Positions 17,104-26,954 of a stretch of DNA of 50,477 bases are shown piece by piece. The translations under genes and the position numbers were made by a program. Position 1 is the stretch's first letter. Every line of letters begins with the position of its first letter. The notes under the pieces are model-generated. The model saw nothing but the letters and a program-made list of their open reading frames with translations. It was not told where the DNA came from and searched no databases. Source of the stretch: a virus; the IMG/VR virus record IMGVR_UViG_3300020166_000003, positions 1 through 50,477 of that record; one strand, written 5' to 3'.

Positions 17104-17702
17104 CTGATGAGGTTTCTTATCTTTCGTGCTGCTAGTTTTGCGTTGAATAAAGTTCCAGCGTCCATATTGTCACTGGTCGTTGCCTGTGTAATAAATATAA
17201 TGCTGTTGCCCCTTATGCCCACTAGAGAAATTAGTGAGTGCTTAACTTCTTCTTCTTTGGAGTTGTAAATATCTCTCAGTAAGCAGGGGGGCATTTCAGA
17301 AACATTCAAGAGTACATGGTCTTCTTTGAGCAAGTCTCTGAGCATGTAAATGTAGTGGCTGTCCACATGCATTTCTGAGTATTTTTCTTTGATTTCATCT
17401 GCCGATAAGTGTCCGTCGCTTGCCCGTGTTCTTGGTTGAATAACATCAACATAGTACGGCTTGTCTGGGCTTGGCTGCCCTCCACAGTTGTGGCCCTCAA
17501 ACATAATGGCTCTCTCTACGCCACTATCAGGATCAGAGACCTGATGCTCAAGGATAGCCATGCCCTCTGCCAGCCGACCCAAGTTTTGATACATGCGCCC
17601 TTTAGCCCCAAAGGCAAGTCTGCCTTTAGATATTAGAGCAACAACGATAGCTGAGAAAGCCGCAATGACCCCGCCCCATAATTCTACAGTATACTTTTCC
17701 AT
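17100..17702 (-). CDS. Membrane-anchored protein, possible GAF-like domain, 200 aa
   Basis: An N-terminal membrane helix (about residues 9-27, GVIAAFSAIVVALISKG) precedes a soluble alpha/beta domain. That domain contains MFEGHNCGGQ, LLKEDHVLLNVSEMP and SLISLVGIRGNSIIFITQAT. The order of strands and helices resembles a GAF-type sensor domain, but this is a weak impression. It lies between the fibre genes and the lysis block. It may act with the small membrane proteins in timing lysis. Function is unknown. Confidence 0.5.
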   Translation of the reverse strand: MEKYTVELWGGVIAAFSAIVVALISKGRLAFGAKGRMYQNLGRLAEGMAILEHQVSDPDSGVERAIMFEGHNCGGQPSPDKPYYVDVIQPRTRASDGHLSADEIKEKYSEMHVDSHYIYMLRDLLKEDHVLLNVSEMPPCLLRDIYNSKEEEVKHSLISLVGIRGNSIIFITQATTSDNMDAGTLFNAKLAARKIRNLIR

Positions 17703-17727
17703 TATTAAATCTCTTGAGGGATTGTCA

Positions 17728-17904
17728 CTATCTAACCCTCTCTAAATTAATTTCAGATCGTGAAAGCACCGCAGATATTTCAGTAAGCCCCCTGTCAGAA
17801 GCAAGCGGAGGATTGTTTATCCCTGCCCCAGTAACCTCAACAGCCGCTACGACCCAAGTTATGTTTTTTAGCAGTATTGCTGCTAACCCCGATTCTGCTG
17901 GCAT
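17728..17904 (-). CDS. Small coupled gene after the tail fibre, 58 aa
   Basis: The ATG overlaps the fibre stop codon (TAATG), so translation is probably coupled. It encodes a 58-residue peptide starting MPAESGLAAILLKNITWVVA, with a moderately hydrophobic first half and a polar end (SRSEINLERVR). Possible roles are a fibre chaperone or a membrane peptide. Neither is shown by sequence. Confidence 0.55.
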   Translation of the reverse strand: MPAESGLAAILLKNITWVVAAVEVTGAGINNPPLASDRGLTEISAVLSRSEINLERVR

Positions 17905-20780
17905 TATTGTATCTCACGGTACTCAACCCATATAGAGTCTAGTTCAGAAGTGAAGTTGCCGTTTGTTCCTGCATGAAAGGGGAACACTTCCCAATCCCCA
18001 CTAGCGTTGTAGTGTGCGCTTGTAAGTTTATAAGTTGCGGTAAAAGCATTTTCAAAATTTGCGTTAGTTACAGAGTATTTGGCATCTTGTCGATGGGATA
18101 TGGATTGTCCTATGCCTGTATTCACGCTAGATGAATTGACATAGCCTCCTTGCGTTTTCCCTGCGACCAGTGAGCCTGTGCCAGTAGTTCTATCTACCCT
18201 TAATCCACCAGTAATAGTGACTATCAACTCGGTTGTACCGCTTGATGGAGTTACAGTCAAAGTATCGCTTGTACCTTTAGCTAATGTACCCGTAGCGTTA
18301 GTGCCATTAGCAGTAAGACTCTCTAAGCCAGCACTAAGCCTGTTCACATAAGCTACTACACTTTCGCTTGTTGGTAGTTTGGTAGCAGAAGCCGTTGCCA
18401 TTGAATCATCATCAATGACAAAACTCATACTTGCTGTAGAAGTATCGGATTCCATTACAGCCCCCGCCGCATTCACATTGGCTGCGTCTGTTACATCAGC
18501 ACCCGCCTCTACGCCTGTAGTAGCTCCTACTGTTAGCCCTGCCGCAGTACCAGTGATGTTAGTGCCAACCAGCGTTGACGGTGTGCCTAAGTTTGGCGTG
18601 ACCAATGTAGGGCTAGTGCCGAACACTAATGCGCCTGAGCCAGTTTCATCCGATATAACCCCCGCTAATTGAGCCGAAGTAGTTGCCGCAAATTGAGATA
18701 GCGGATCAGCTACTAAAGCATCGCCTCCACCACTTAAAGTTACCCAAGATGAAGTGTTGTCTCCATCAGCCTGCAAAACCTTGCCTGCTGTTTCACCTGT
18801 AGAAGCAATATCCGCGCCTTCTACTGTGCCTGATGGAATTGTAGTGGCGTTACCTACACTTGTTACGTCACCTGTTAGGTTTGCATTTGTTGTAACCGTA
18901 GCCGCATTGCCTGTGATGTTTACTTGGTCGCCAGTGTTAGTACCAGAAGTGTTACCTATAACTACCTTCTCTGCATCGGTAACATAGTTATCATCCACTC
19001 CTAAAGCTGGTGCATAGTCTGTAGTGTCAAAAGCTTTTACTTGTGCTAGATTAACTACCTCGCTATCCATTAAGGCTCCAGCAGCCGTGACGTTTGTTAC
19101 GTCTGTTACATCAGCTAAAGCCTCTATCCCTGCCAGTTTAGTTACTTCTGCATCTGTATAAGCGTTCGTATTCGCTTCGCCTTCATAGGCCGCTTTAATC
19201 TCTGCGCCAGTTTGATCTGCTGTAGCGTTCGCTTCTATCGCATTTAGTTTACTTAATAGAGCATTAGTAAATGCATTAGTATCTGAATTAGATTCGTAGG
19301 CCGTCTTAATAGAGGGGGCATCTAAATTCTTATTTACTATTGTCCAGTCGCCTTCGACTGCTGCTGAGGCTATGTTAGAGATAAGCATATCTCCAATTTC
19401 AACATCAATCGTGAAGAATGTACCAGCAACTGTTACTGTGTATACGTCCCCTAATTCTGTAGTTATCTTGCCTGTATCGTCTAGGTTCGGGGTATTGGTT
19501 GAAGCGTTATAGCCTCCCTTGTAACTCATTTCTGATGTCAGCGCAGCAGCTACTTCTGCGTCTACGTAAGCTTTAGTGCTCTGTTGAGTCGGCACTTTAG
19601 TTGCGCTGTCGCTGACCATATCATCTTCATCAACAACAAAAGACATTGGCGCTGTAGTAGTGTCTGTGTTCATCACAGCACCTGCGGCATTGACGTTAGT
19701 AGCGTCAGTTACATCAGCTAAAGCTTCAATACCGTCAAGCTTTGAATGATCTGCTGTAGTAAAGTTTTCATCCGTTGCAACGTATGTTGCATCTATAACG
19801 GTGTTAGCATTATACGCTTGAACATTAACGCCTATATCGGCGTCCTTTAATATTGTTGCGTCAGCGCCTTCATAATCAGAAGGATCGAAGGCTTTAACCG
19901 CCACCAAATTAACGACTTCGCTATCCATTAAAGCACCAGCAGCCGTTACGTTCGTGGTATCAGTCACGTCCGCTAAGGCCTCTATTCCTGTGAGCTTACT
20001 AACAGCCGCGTCATCAAAAGCATTTGTGTCTGCTTCGGCCTCATAAGAGGCTTTAATCTCTGCGCCACTTTGGTCGCCAGTTGCCCCATCCTCAACATTA
20101 AGAAAAGAAAGGGTAGTGGTTTTATTCAAGCCTAAGACTATAGTGCCTGAAGTAGTTATAGGGCTTCCTGAATCTACCTCGATCCCATCGCTCCCCGATA
20201 TTGCAACGCTAGCTACTGTGCCCCCTGCGGTTGTGTCTACATAAGCCTTCACGCTTTGCTGTGTTGGGATTAACGTAGCACTATCGCTGACCATATCATC
20301 TTCATCTACAAAACCTGTGATGGTTATTGCACCGTCCGATACTTGGTTGACTGTGAGCAAGCCCGATACTGTAGCATTCTCATCTACTTGTAACACATCT
20401 ACATTAGCCGTCCCGTCTAGCCAAAGGTCTTTAAACTCTAAGGCCGCAGAGCCTATATCATAATAGTCGTCTTGTACGGGAACTAGGACTGCTGTTTTAA
20501 ACCTAAGCTGTTCTTCGGCTACACTAGCCACACTAGTCCATAGAGTCCACCAGTTATTTCCAGTGTCCACTTCAAACCTATTAGCGAAGTCTATGCTCCC
20601 TATCTTAGGGATATTCCCGCCTTCTCCCGTGCTTCCGTCATGCCTGTGCCCTGTTAGAGTACTACTAGAGCTGGAGTAATTAAAAGCGTCTACAAGCTGA
20701 TTGTACTCAGCGTTGAATAGACTGGCGAATATTACGTCGCCTGTTCCCATAGAGGATTGTCTTGTGTAGTTTTTAGCCAT
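17904..20780 (-). CDS. Long tail fibre protein, 958 aa
   Basis: The N-terminal 100 residues (NYTRQSSMGTGDVIFASLFN, then TGHRHDGSTGEGG) are paralogous to the adjacent fibre gene and probably form the tail-attachment part. The shaft contains repeated units: EALADVTD with NV(T/N)AAGA (four times) and TQQS-(V/T)KAYVD cassettes. The C-terminal domain, ending GNFTSELDSIWVEYREIQ, differs from that of its partner and has no collar domain, so it is likely a host-contact tip. Repeats in the shaft are also visible at DNA level. Surface-receptor binding is inferred from family knowledge. Confidence 0.8.
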   Translation of the reverse strand: MAKNYTRQSSMGTGDVIFASLFNAEYNQLVDAFNYSSSSSTLTGHRHDGSTGEGGNIPKIGSIDFANRFEVDTGNNWWTLWTSVASVAEEQLRFKTAVLVPVQDDYYDIGSAALEFKDLWLDGTANVDVLQVDENATVSGLLTVNQVSDGAITITGFVDEDDMVSDSATLIPTQQSVKAYVDTTAGGTVASVAISGSDGIEVDSGSPITTSGTIVLGLNKTTTLSFLNVEDGATGDQSGAEIKASYEAEADTNAFDDAAVSKLTGIEALADVTDTTNVTAAGALMDSEVVNLVAVKAFDPSDYEGADATILKDADIGVNVQAYNANTVIDATYVATDENFTTADHSKLDGIEALADVTDATNVNAAGAVMNTDTTTAPMSFVVDEDDMVSDSATKVPTQQSTKAYVDAEVAAALTSEMSYKGGYNASTNTPNLDDTGKITTELGDVYTVTVAGTFFTIDVEIGDMLISNIASAAVEGDWTIVNKNLDAPSIKTAYESNSDTNAFTNALLSKLNAIEANATADQTGAEIKAAYEGEANTNAYTDAEVTKLAGIEALADVTDVTNVTAAGALMDSEVVNLAQVKAFDTTDYAPALGVDDNYVTDAEKVVIGNTSGTNTGDQVNITGNAATVTTNANLTGDVTSVGNATTIPSGTVEGADIASTGETAGKVLQADGDNTSSWVTLSGGGDALVADPLSQFAATTSAQLAGVISDETGSGALVFGTSPTLVTPNLGTPSTLVGTNITGTAAGLTVGATTGVEAGADVTDAANVNAAGAVMESDTSTASMSFVIDDDSMATASATKLPTSESVVAYVNRLSAGLESLTANGTNATGTLAKGTSDTLTVTPSSGTTELIVTITGGLRVDRTTGTGSLVAGKTQGGYVNSSSVNTGIGQSISHRQDAKYSVTNANFENAFTATYKLTSAHYNASGDWEVFPFHAGTNGNFTSELDSIWVEYREIQ

Positions 20781-20781
20781 A

Positions 20782-22674
20782 TTAGTATTTGATCACGTAA
20801 GATACTGATGCGTTTTCTGGGCGGGACTCCGTGCCCCCATCGGCGTCTACTGTTACCGTGTGGTTGTGTTCGTCATTATCTACAGTAATAGTATGGTTGT
20901 GGGTGTCACTTACAATAGCATCTGTAGCTGTGTATCCAGCAGTAGCCCTGTAGCCCGCGTCCCCGAAGTAAGGCCCTGTCGCTGGGGCAGTCCCGCCAGC
21001 AAAGAAACTTGTCTCTATATCATGGTCGTGGGTATCGTTGGCTGATGAAGCTGTGTGATTATGGGTGTCGTTTCCAGAGGTAGCTGTGTGAGTGTGAGAT
21101 TTATTAGCGTTAGTCTGGTAAGTAGCAATGGCTCTGGCTGCGTCCCTTCCTGCACTATCATCCCAACCCCTTAAGAATCTACCACGGAAATCAGGCAAGT
21201 TAAAAGTGGTTGAGCCGTCCCCTACCCCCCACGCTGTTCCCAAGACTGCAAAGAGGCCAGCGTATGTCGTTCTACTAACGGCTGCGCCGCCACAATAAAG
21301 GTATCCCTCAGGCGCTACAAGGCTTGCGTCATAAGCTACGGCATGTACGGCTCCCGTTGGATCAGGGATTACTAGCGTATCTATATAAGCCTTAATGCTC
21401 TGTTGTGTAGCTAGTTTAGTAGCACTGTTGCTGCTCATATCATCTTCGTCTAGGACAAAGGACATAGAGGCTGTAGAAGTGTCGGCATTCAGTACTGCTG
21501 CGGTTTCTAGCGTATCTACGTAAGATTTAATGCTTTGTTGTGTAGCCAGCTTAGTTGCGCTGTTACTGTTCATGTCGTCTTCATCAACAACAAAAGACAT
21601 AGAGCCTGTGGATGTGTCTGCTTCCTGAACGGCTCCTGTTATTGTGGCGTCAACATAAGCCTTTACGCTCTGTTGCGTAGGAACTTTAGTGGCTAAGTCA
21701 CTAGCTAAGTTGTCTTCATCAACAACAAAAGACATAGCTGCTGTGGTAGTGTCTGTATTCATTACAGCGCCAGCAGCGTTTACATTCGTGGCGTCTGTTA
21801 CATCAGCACTGGCTTCGATAAGGTCTAGCTTTGCGCCATCTGTGGCTACGTCCCTTCCGTCTATAGTACTAGAGGTAGTGAGCGCCCCTGTGAGGCTTAA
21901 GGTTGTAAATGTGCCAGCCGCTGGAGTAATTGCACCTATAGGCGCGTTGTCTACGCTTCCCCCAGAGACTACAGGGCTTGTGAGTGTTTTGTTAGTTAAT
22001 TCCTGAGTGCCTGTAAGCGTAGTAACTGTTGAGTCAATATTAAAGGTTACTGTGTTCGAGGCTCCTACACTGGTTATTCCTGTGCCGCCCAAGAGCGATA
22101 AGGTCTCTGAGTCTAGGTCAATGTTTAATGCACCGCCTGAATCTGCTATAAAGTCTAAGTCCTGTGCGGTTACTTGGGCGTCTACATAAGCTTTAACACT
22201 CTGTTGGGTGGGCACTAGTGTGGCACTGTTTGAAGACATAGTATCTTCGTCTGCCCATCCTGTGATGGCGATAGTGCCGTCGCTAAGGCTTCCCCAGTAA
22301 GTTGTGCCTTCGACATACACATCTTTAAACTTTAAAGACGCTGTGCCTAAGTCAATATCATTTGTAGTAACAGGAACAATAGCTCCGTCCTGAAACCTAA
22401 TCTGCTCTACTGGGGCTGATGCTACTTCTACAAATACCCCCCATCGGTTATTGGCACTATCCGCAACTATCTTGTTGTTGAAGTCCATGTCTCCAATGAC
22501 GTATATGCTCCCGCCTTCGTTTGTGGAACCGTCGTGTCTATGTCCTGTGGCTGCTTCGTTCGTGCTTGAATACTTAAAAGCGTTTAATAGCGCATTGTAT
22601 TCATTATTAAACAAAGCAGCAGTAATTACGTCTCCTGTAGAGAATGTACTTTGTCGGGTGTAGTTATACGCCAT
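20782..22674 (-). CDS. Tail fibre with phage tail collar domain, 630 aa
   Basis: The N-terminus (NYTRQSTFSTGDVITAALFN, then TGHRHDGSTNEGG) matches the partner fibre. The middle holds several copies of DEDDM-SNSATK-TQQS-KSYVD repeats. The C-terminal part is a tail-collar domain: APEGYLYCGGAAVSRTTYAG, then FNLPDFRGRFLRGWDD. A series of His-x-His motifs follows (SHTHT, THNHT, THDHD, THNHT, EHNHT), which in T4-type fibres bind metal and lock the trimer. It ends SVSYVIKY, typical for the domain. One base separates it from the second fibre. Confidence 0.88.
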   Translation of the reverse strand: MAYNYTRQSTFSTGDVITAALFNNEYNALLNAFKYSSTNEAATGHRHDGSTNEGGSIYVIGDMDFNNKIVADSANNRWGVFVEVASAPVEQIRFQDGAIVPVTTNDIDLGTASLKFKDVYVEGTTYWGSLSDGTIAITGWADEDTMSSNSATLVPTQQSVKAYVDAQVTAQDLDFIADSGGALNIDLDSETLSLLGGTGITSVGASNTVTFNIDSTVTTLTGTQELTNKTLTSPVVSGGSVDNAPIGAITPAAGTFTTLSLTGALTTSSTIDGRDVATDGAKLDLIEASADVTDATNVNAAGAVMNTDTTTAAMSFVVDEDNLASDLATKVPTQQSVKAYVDATITGAVQEADTSTGSMSFVVDEDDMNSNSATKLATQQSIKSYVDTLETAAVLNADTSTASMSFVLDEDDMSSNSATKLATQQSIKAYIDTLVIPDPTGAVHAVAYDASLVAPEGYLYCGGAAVSRTTYAGLFAVLGTAWGVGDGSTTFNLPDFRGRFLRGWDDSAGRDAARAIATYQTNANKSHTHTATSGNDTHNHTASSANDTHDHDIETSFFAGGTAPATGPYFGDAGYRATAGYTATDAIVSDTHNHTITVDNDEHNHTVTVDADGGTESRPENASVSYVIKY

Positions 22675-24278
22675 TATCGTCTTCCTGAAGGGTCGTAGTT
22701 AATATACAACCCGTTGATTGTATAAGGAGGTTTTGTATTTTCACTTTTAAGCCTATAGCTAGAGGTATGCCCTGAGCCTTCTACGGGCTGTCTTACCATA
22801 GGATCTACCGCGCCCCCAAATATGTCTGTCCCAAACACAGCCGTTCCCATCAGCGTGGGAGCGTCTATGGTTGTTAGTTCATAGTCAGATGGCTGGGGAC
22901 TGGAGGATGATCCATAATCATATCTTACTCTGAGCGTGGGGGACACGGCACCTTCAGGCGTTATGGACATTTCCACAGCCTTGATAGTCTTTAAAGTTCC
23001 TAGGTCTCCAAAGTCTAAGTACGGGGTCTCATAGCTTGAGAGTATGTTCCCGCCATTAAAGTCTGGGCCAGAATCATGTAAGTATATGTAGCCGTCATGG
23101 TCTCCGTGGTAGTATACTTCTTCGCCTACTTCATCGAACTCACTGGTTACAGAGGCTACTTCCATTTGGTGAATCTCTGACCACTGAAAGCCCTCTGCTG
23201 TTAGTGTGCCTATGAAGCCGCGAGCTTCTACCGCGTTTGCCCCATTAACATTATAAAAGAATCTGTACTGGGACTTATCCCTTATTACTGTACTGGAGAT
23301 TACATACTGGCTTATGTTAGAAGTGAGAGGCTCTACTAGTACTTGAATGGCGCGGCTGACGGAGCTTAGCTCTACGTCACCTATGCGCTCTGTTCCCGCT
23401 ATCTGCCTAAAGCCGTCAGGGGCTAAGAAGATCAGGTCTCCGCCAATCTCTTGAATACTTTGGCTGCTCACACAGCCGACATTGCCTGTCACTTGTGTTA
23501 TGGCTGCGGTAGCCGTGTCGTTAATGTTATCTAGTTTGTATATAGAATTTTCACAGAATATGTATAAGGACGCTCTAAAGCTTTTTATTCCTACTATTCT
23601 GTCTGGTATAGTATAGACCTCTGAGCCTGCTGAGGCGAAGTCAGTATCTGAATCCGTCGCTGAGACAGTCACCGTACTGGGAGTATTGGTCGTATCTATT
23701 ACGCATAAATGTTTATTGTGAACTTCTATGTGCTTAGCGGCTGCGGGCGCTCCTGCTCCCGAAACTTCTTCGTATACGAATTTTCTGGTTGCTCCAGTCC
23801 CGTCAATATGGAAGTGGCCCATTGGGTCTCCTCCCGTGGCTATGGTCAGAGACCCGTAAGGGTTTGTAGTGTGTCCTACAGCGGCTCTCATTATTTTAAA
23901 GGATGCTTTGCCTTGGAGGCTTCTTGGAAGCTCAGTAGCTGCTGCCATGTCCGCTTCTACTAAGCCTGCGTGGGTAGTGTCTTTATTGACCTGTAGCCAT
24001 GTGATACCATCCTCTGAGTAGAATACCCCGTCCCCCACACAGCAAATAAGGCCTAGCGCATAAGGCACTAAGCCGAGAATAGTATTCTCGCCGTTCGGTC
24101 TTGTAGCACTAACGCCTCCAAAAGGTTCATAGCCGTTAATACGTCTATACCCACCGTCAGGCTTGACCTCATAATTGATAAGCTCCGCAGCTAATCCAGG
24201 CTGAGCCAGTAGGTCGAACTTACTTAAAGTTTTATTGAGTCCTCCCTTGCAGGGGAATCCATAAGGCTGTGAAGGCAT
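22674..24278 (-). CDS. Tail nozzle / tubular-type protein, 534 aa
   Basis: The protein starts MPSQPYGFPCKGGLNKTLSK. Its first 60 residues match the pattern of podovirus nozzle or tail-tubular-B-like proteins (INYEVKPDGGYRRINGYEPF). The middle is a series of beta-strand repeats typical of a propeller-like body, with VGDGVFYSEDGITW and FCENSIYKLDN. It lies between the adaptor and fibre genes, where the podovirus nozzle is expected. It overlaps the fibre start by one base. Confidence 0.75.
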   Translation of the reverse strand: MPSQPYGFPCKGGLNKTLSKFDLLAQPGLAAELINYEVKPDGGYRRINGYEPFGGVSATRPNGENTILGLVPYALGLICCVGDGVFYSEDGITWLQVNKDTTHAGLVEADMAAATELPRSLQGKASFKIMRAAVGHTTNPYGSLTIATGGDPMGHFHIDGTGATRKFVYEEVSGAGAPAAAKHIEVHNKHLCVIDTTNTPSTVTVSATDSDTDFASAGSEVYTIPDRIVGIKSFRASLYIFCENSIYKLDNINDTATAAITQVTGNVGCVSSQSIQEIGGDLIFLAPDGFRQIAGTERIGDVELSSVSRAIQVLVEPLTSNISQYVISSTVIRDKSQYRFFYNVNGANAVEARGFIGTLTAEGFQWSEIHQMEVASVTSEFDEVGEEVYYHGDHDGYIYLHDSGPDFNGGNILSSYETPYLDFGDLGTLKTIKAVEMSITPEGAVSPTLRVRYDYGSSSSPQPSDYELTTIDAPTLMGTAVFGTDIFGGAVDPMVRQPVEGSGHTSSYRLKSENTKPPYTINGLYINYDPSGRR

Positions 24279-25052
24279 TTATACCGTCCGTATTCTGTCG
24301 TCTGTTACATTCTCTGGTGCCACGCCCAACAAGTTCTCTCTCATGCTCCTGAGGCCTTTCTTATAATCCTCATCAGCTATCATAGACGCTTGGTAGTTAT
24401 GCTTAAACATCCAAATGTAGTAACGGGCTTTAGCTAGTAGCACTGTTCTGTACATGGCTGGAAAGACTACCTCGTCTGTACTTTCTACCAATTCTGTTGG
24501 CTGCTTGTACGCAAAGTATTTAATAGAGTATACCTTATCGGGTATAGGACTAAGACCAAAGTTTCTATTGTCGAAGCTTCGGATAACTCTGACGGGCGTT
24601 CCGCCCACGGAATCTCCTGCGTCGTCTTCGTTTTCTTGGTTCCTAAAAAAGTCTTGCCATTTTTGGACACTGATATAATCTAATGTCCTGTTCAAATAAG
24701 GAGCTGTCTCTCCCGCAACGCCGATGGTAGTTACATAAAAACTACTCCAATCCACGTTTGTATAATCTTCTGTGTGGTTAGCTGCGGCATCGTTAATAGG
24801 ATACCACCTCTGTCCCTCCACTGTGTCTTTAGCCACGTTACCATAGAAAGGATCGGCTAGTCCTGATTCGGCTACCGAAAGGAAAGGCCATCTAGGTTCT
24901 GCGTTTACGATGTCTAGGTAAGCTAGGTTAACTTTATCTTTCACCATCTGCTGTACGCCTAACGCGTCTGAGAAGTTTGCAGAAGTTAACGCTACTTCGT
25001 TTAGTTCCCTCAGAAGTTCATTGGTTAGATTGATAAATGAAGTAGAAGCCAT
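24279..25052 (-). CDS. Head-tail adaptor protein, 257 aa
   Basis: The N-terminus (SFINLTNELLRELNEVALTS) and the helical C-terminal part (LLAKARYYIWMFKHNYQASM, then ADEDYKKGLRSMRENLLG) are characteristic of podovirus adaptors that join the portal to the nozzle. The gene lies directly between capsid and nozzle genes, just after the capsid terminator. The assignment uses gene order and motif memory and not a search. Confidence 0.7.
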   Translation of the reverse strand: MASTSFINLTNELLRELNEVALTSANFSDALGVQQMVKDKVNLAYLDIVNAEPRWPFLSVAESGLADPFYGNVAKDTVEGQRWYPINDAAANHTEDYTNVDWSSFYVTTIGVAGETAPYLNRTLDYISVQKWQDFFRNQENEDDAGDSVGGTPVRVIRSFDNRNFGLSPIPDKVYSIKYFAYKQPTELVESTDEVVFPAMYRTVLLAKARYYIWMFKHNYQASMIADEDYKKGLRSMRENLLGVAPENVTDDRIRTV

Positions 25053-25067
25053 ATAGTTCTCTTAATG

Positions 25068-25099
25068 TTAAAAAAGAAAAAGGGGCGCGATGGCCCCTT
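25068..25099 (-). terminator. Intrinsic terminator after the capsid gene
   Basis: Arms AAGGGGC (25080-25086) and GCCCCTT (25093-25099) enclose a 6-base loop. On the minus strand the hairpin is followed by T-rich sequence (TTTTTCTTTTTT). It sits between the capsid stop (25114) and the adaptor start (25052). Partial termination here would raise capsid expression relative to tail genes, as T7 does after its capsid gene. Confidence 0.88.
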
Positions 25100-25113
25100 A
25101 ATCTTAAGCCTGT

Positions 25114-26106
25114 TTAGGCAGTTCCAGTTGTATAGTGAGCTACTACCATTGCTTCTGGGCGAAGAACTTTCGCACCGAAAACATGTAGACCTCGACACAC
25201 ATCGCCAAACGAATCTGGGTCACGGAATGTCTCTGTCTTGATGATAGTCTGGGCAGTCGCCGTAGCTGAAATATGTCCGCCTAACAATACGCCACTAGCT
25301 GTTGCTGGTGTTGCGAAGTTGTTAGTCTTATACATTTCAAAACCACGTAGTTTGCCTGAGCTTACTAGGCCGTTTCTGATTGAACCCATACCGCCGTTGT
25401 AGTCTACTGACATCAACTTAGAAGAAGTCTTAGACAACTCCTCGTAGAAATCAGGTGAGCCTACAACATAACGACCTTCCTCAGGTACATTCTCTGAGTC
25501 TAGCTTACGAGACATACGAGCTAATAGATCTAGAGGGTCAACACCATTAGTGCCGCCATTCAAATCTACAGAAGCTGTAGTTTCGTCAAGACCGCCTGTA
25601 CCTACTGCCGCGTCCGCACCGATAACATTATCGGGGGATGAGGCTGAAGCACCAGCAATCATCTTAGCTAAAACACCTTCGTCATACGCATCTTTCAAAG
25701 CGTAAGCTGCTGAGCTAGCTGCAACTTCTTTCCAGTTTACGTGAGACATTGAAGTTTCAATATCGTCCACTTTAAACTTAAAGCCGTTCGCCGTATCAAC
25801 TACGAGAGTATCTTCTTGGTCGGTTAGTTTTGTATCGGTAATATCCTGTCCACGTTCGTACTGATAAACAGTGATAGTAGGCTCTTTGACAATTCGTACT
25901 GAATCGCCGAAGGCCGTAATCTCGCCTGCATAATCTGTATTAGTAATGGCTTCTACTACTGCGCTCTTACGAAAAAAGTTAAGAACTTTCTTAGAATAAA
26001 CTTCAGGTAGAAAGAAGGAATTAGTTTGTCCACTGACACTGTTTGCAAAGTTTGCATTGGTATCGGTTGACGGTTCAAAATATTGGTCTGCTTGGTTATA
26101 AGCCAT
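25114..26106 (-). CDS. Major capsid protein, 330 aa
   Basis: The sequence fits an HK97-fold capsid protein: FFLPEVYSKKVLNFFRKSAV near the N-terminus, then ITAFGDSVRIVKEPTITVYQ, FKVDDIETSMSHVNWKEVAA, and GRYVVGSPDFYEELSKTS towards the C-terminus. It follows the scaffold gene, has a good ribosome site (AAGGAG) and is followed by a strong terminator, all typical of the most abundant virion protein. It forms the icosahedral shell. Confidence 0.92.
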   Translation of the reverse strand: MAYNQADQYFEPSTDTNANFANSVSGQTNSFFLPEVYSKKVLNFFRKSAVVEAITNTDYAGEITAFGDSVRIVKEPTITVYQYERGQDITDTKLTDQEDTLVVDTANGFKFKVDDIETSMSHVNWKEVAASSAAYALKDAYDEGVLAKMIAGASASSPDNVIGADAAVGTGGLDETTASVDLNGGTNGVDPLDLLARMSRKLDSENVPEEGRYVVGSPDFYEELSKTSSKLMSVDYNGGMGSIRNGLVSSGKLRGFEMYKTNNFATPATASGVLLGGHISATATAQTIIKTETFRDPDSFGDVCRGLHVFGAKVLRPEAMVVAHYTTGTA

Positions 26107-26153
26107 TGGATTTTCTCCTTATTAAATAATTGACAATAGGAGAAAGCGTGGCT

Positions 26154-26954
26154 TTAGCCCTTTACTACACGACCCTCCGTAACAGCTTTATCAATCTCTG
26201 CTTCGTACTTGTCGTATTGGTCTGGGGTTAAGCGGTCAATCTCCGATAATTTCCAGATCTTAGCCTGTCGCACTTCAGGTGCTGCGGACTTAGTAGAAAC
26301 TAAATCTGCATTAGACTTGGATCTGGGCTTGGTTGCTAGAGAAGACTTAATACCTTTTTCAGCTTTATAAAAATCAATAGCCCTACTTGCTAGGTCTGGG
26401 TTGTCAGGGTTCCGATAGATCCAATCTTGAATCTCCTCAGGCTGGGCTTCTGCCCATGCGTGAAAAGCGTCGTCTTCTTTGATCTTATCAAAATCAGGGT
26501 GTCGTTGCTGGAGGACTAGTAAAGCTTCCCGTTTGGTAACTTCAGCAGTCTTAGCTGCGATGGCCTGCACCTGTGCTTCCATGTCTCTTGTGCCTTCTGC
26601 TGTTTTTAATTCAGCTAAAGACGAGATATTCTTAAACAAGTCTGGGTATTCTTTTTGAAACGCTGCTAGGTTTTCAGGCATTTGCTGTGGCTGTGCTCTG
26701 ACAGCATCAACAGCTTCCTCCTGTTCCTTGCTTTGTTTCATCGAGTTGATCTTCTGATCGTAATGCTTCTTCAGATCATCGTATCTCTTTTTATAATCTA
26801 CTTCGCTCTGAGTTTGAGGGGCCTCATCGGGGGTAGCCTCGTCCTCTTCTTGTGCGAAGAACATGCTGTCAGCTCGTCCGTTGTCTGCTTTGTCAGGCTT
26901 GTGCCATGACTTTTTGCGGTTGTATGGATTCGCTTTTGGTTCTGGTTTACTCAT
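26154..26954 (-). CDS. Capsid scaffolding protein, 266 aa
   Basis: The protein is highly charged and largely helical, with an acidic, disordered N-terminus and a coiled-coil stretch (DYKKRYDDLKKHYDQKINSM). A helical middle follows, and the short C-terminal region (IWKLSEIDRLTPDQYDKYEA) is typical of podovirus scaffolds that touch the coat protein. It lies directly before the capsid gene. It would guide procapsid assembly and then leave or be cleaved. Confidence 0.85.
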   Translation of the reverse strand: MSKPEPKANPYNRKKSWHKPDKADNGRADSMFFAQEEDEATPDEAPQTQSEVDYKKRYDDLKKHYDQKINSMKQSKEQEEAVDAVRAQPQQMPENLAAFQKEYPDLFKNISSLAELKTAEGTRDMEAQVQAIAAKTAEVTKREALLVLQQRHPDFDKIKEDDAFHAWAEAQPEEIQDWIYRNPDNPDLASRAIDFYKAEKGIKSSLATKPRSKSNADLVSTKSAAPEVRQAKIWKLSEIDRLTPDQYDKYEAEIDKAVTEGRVVKG

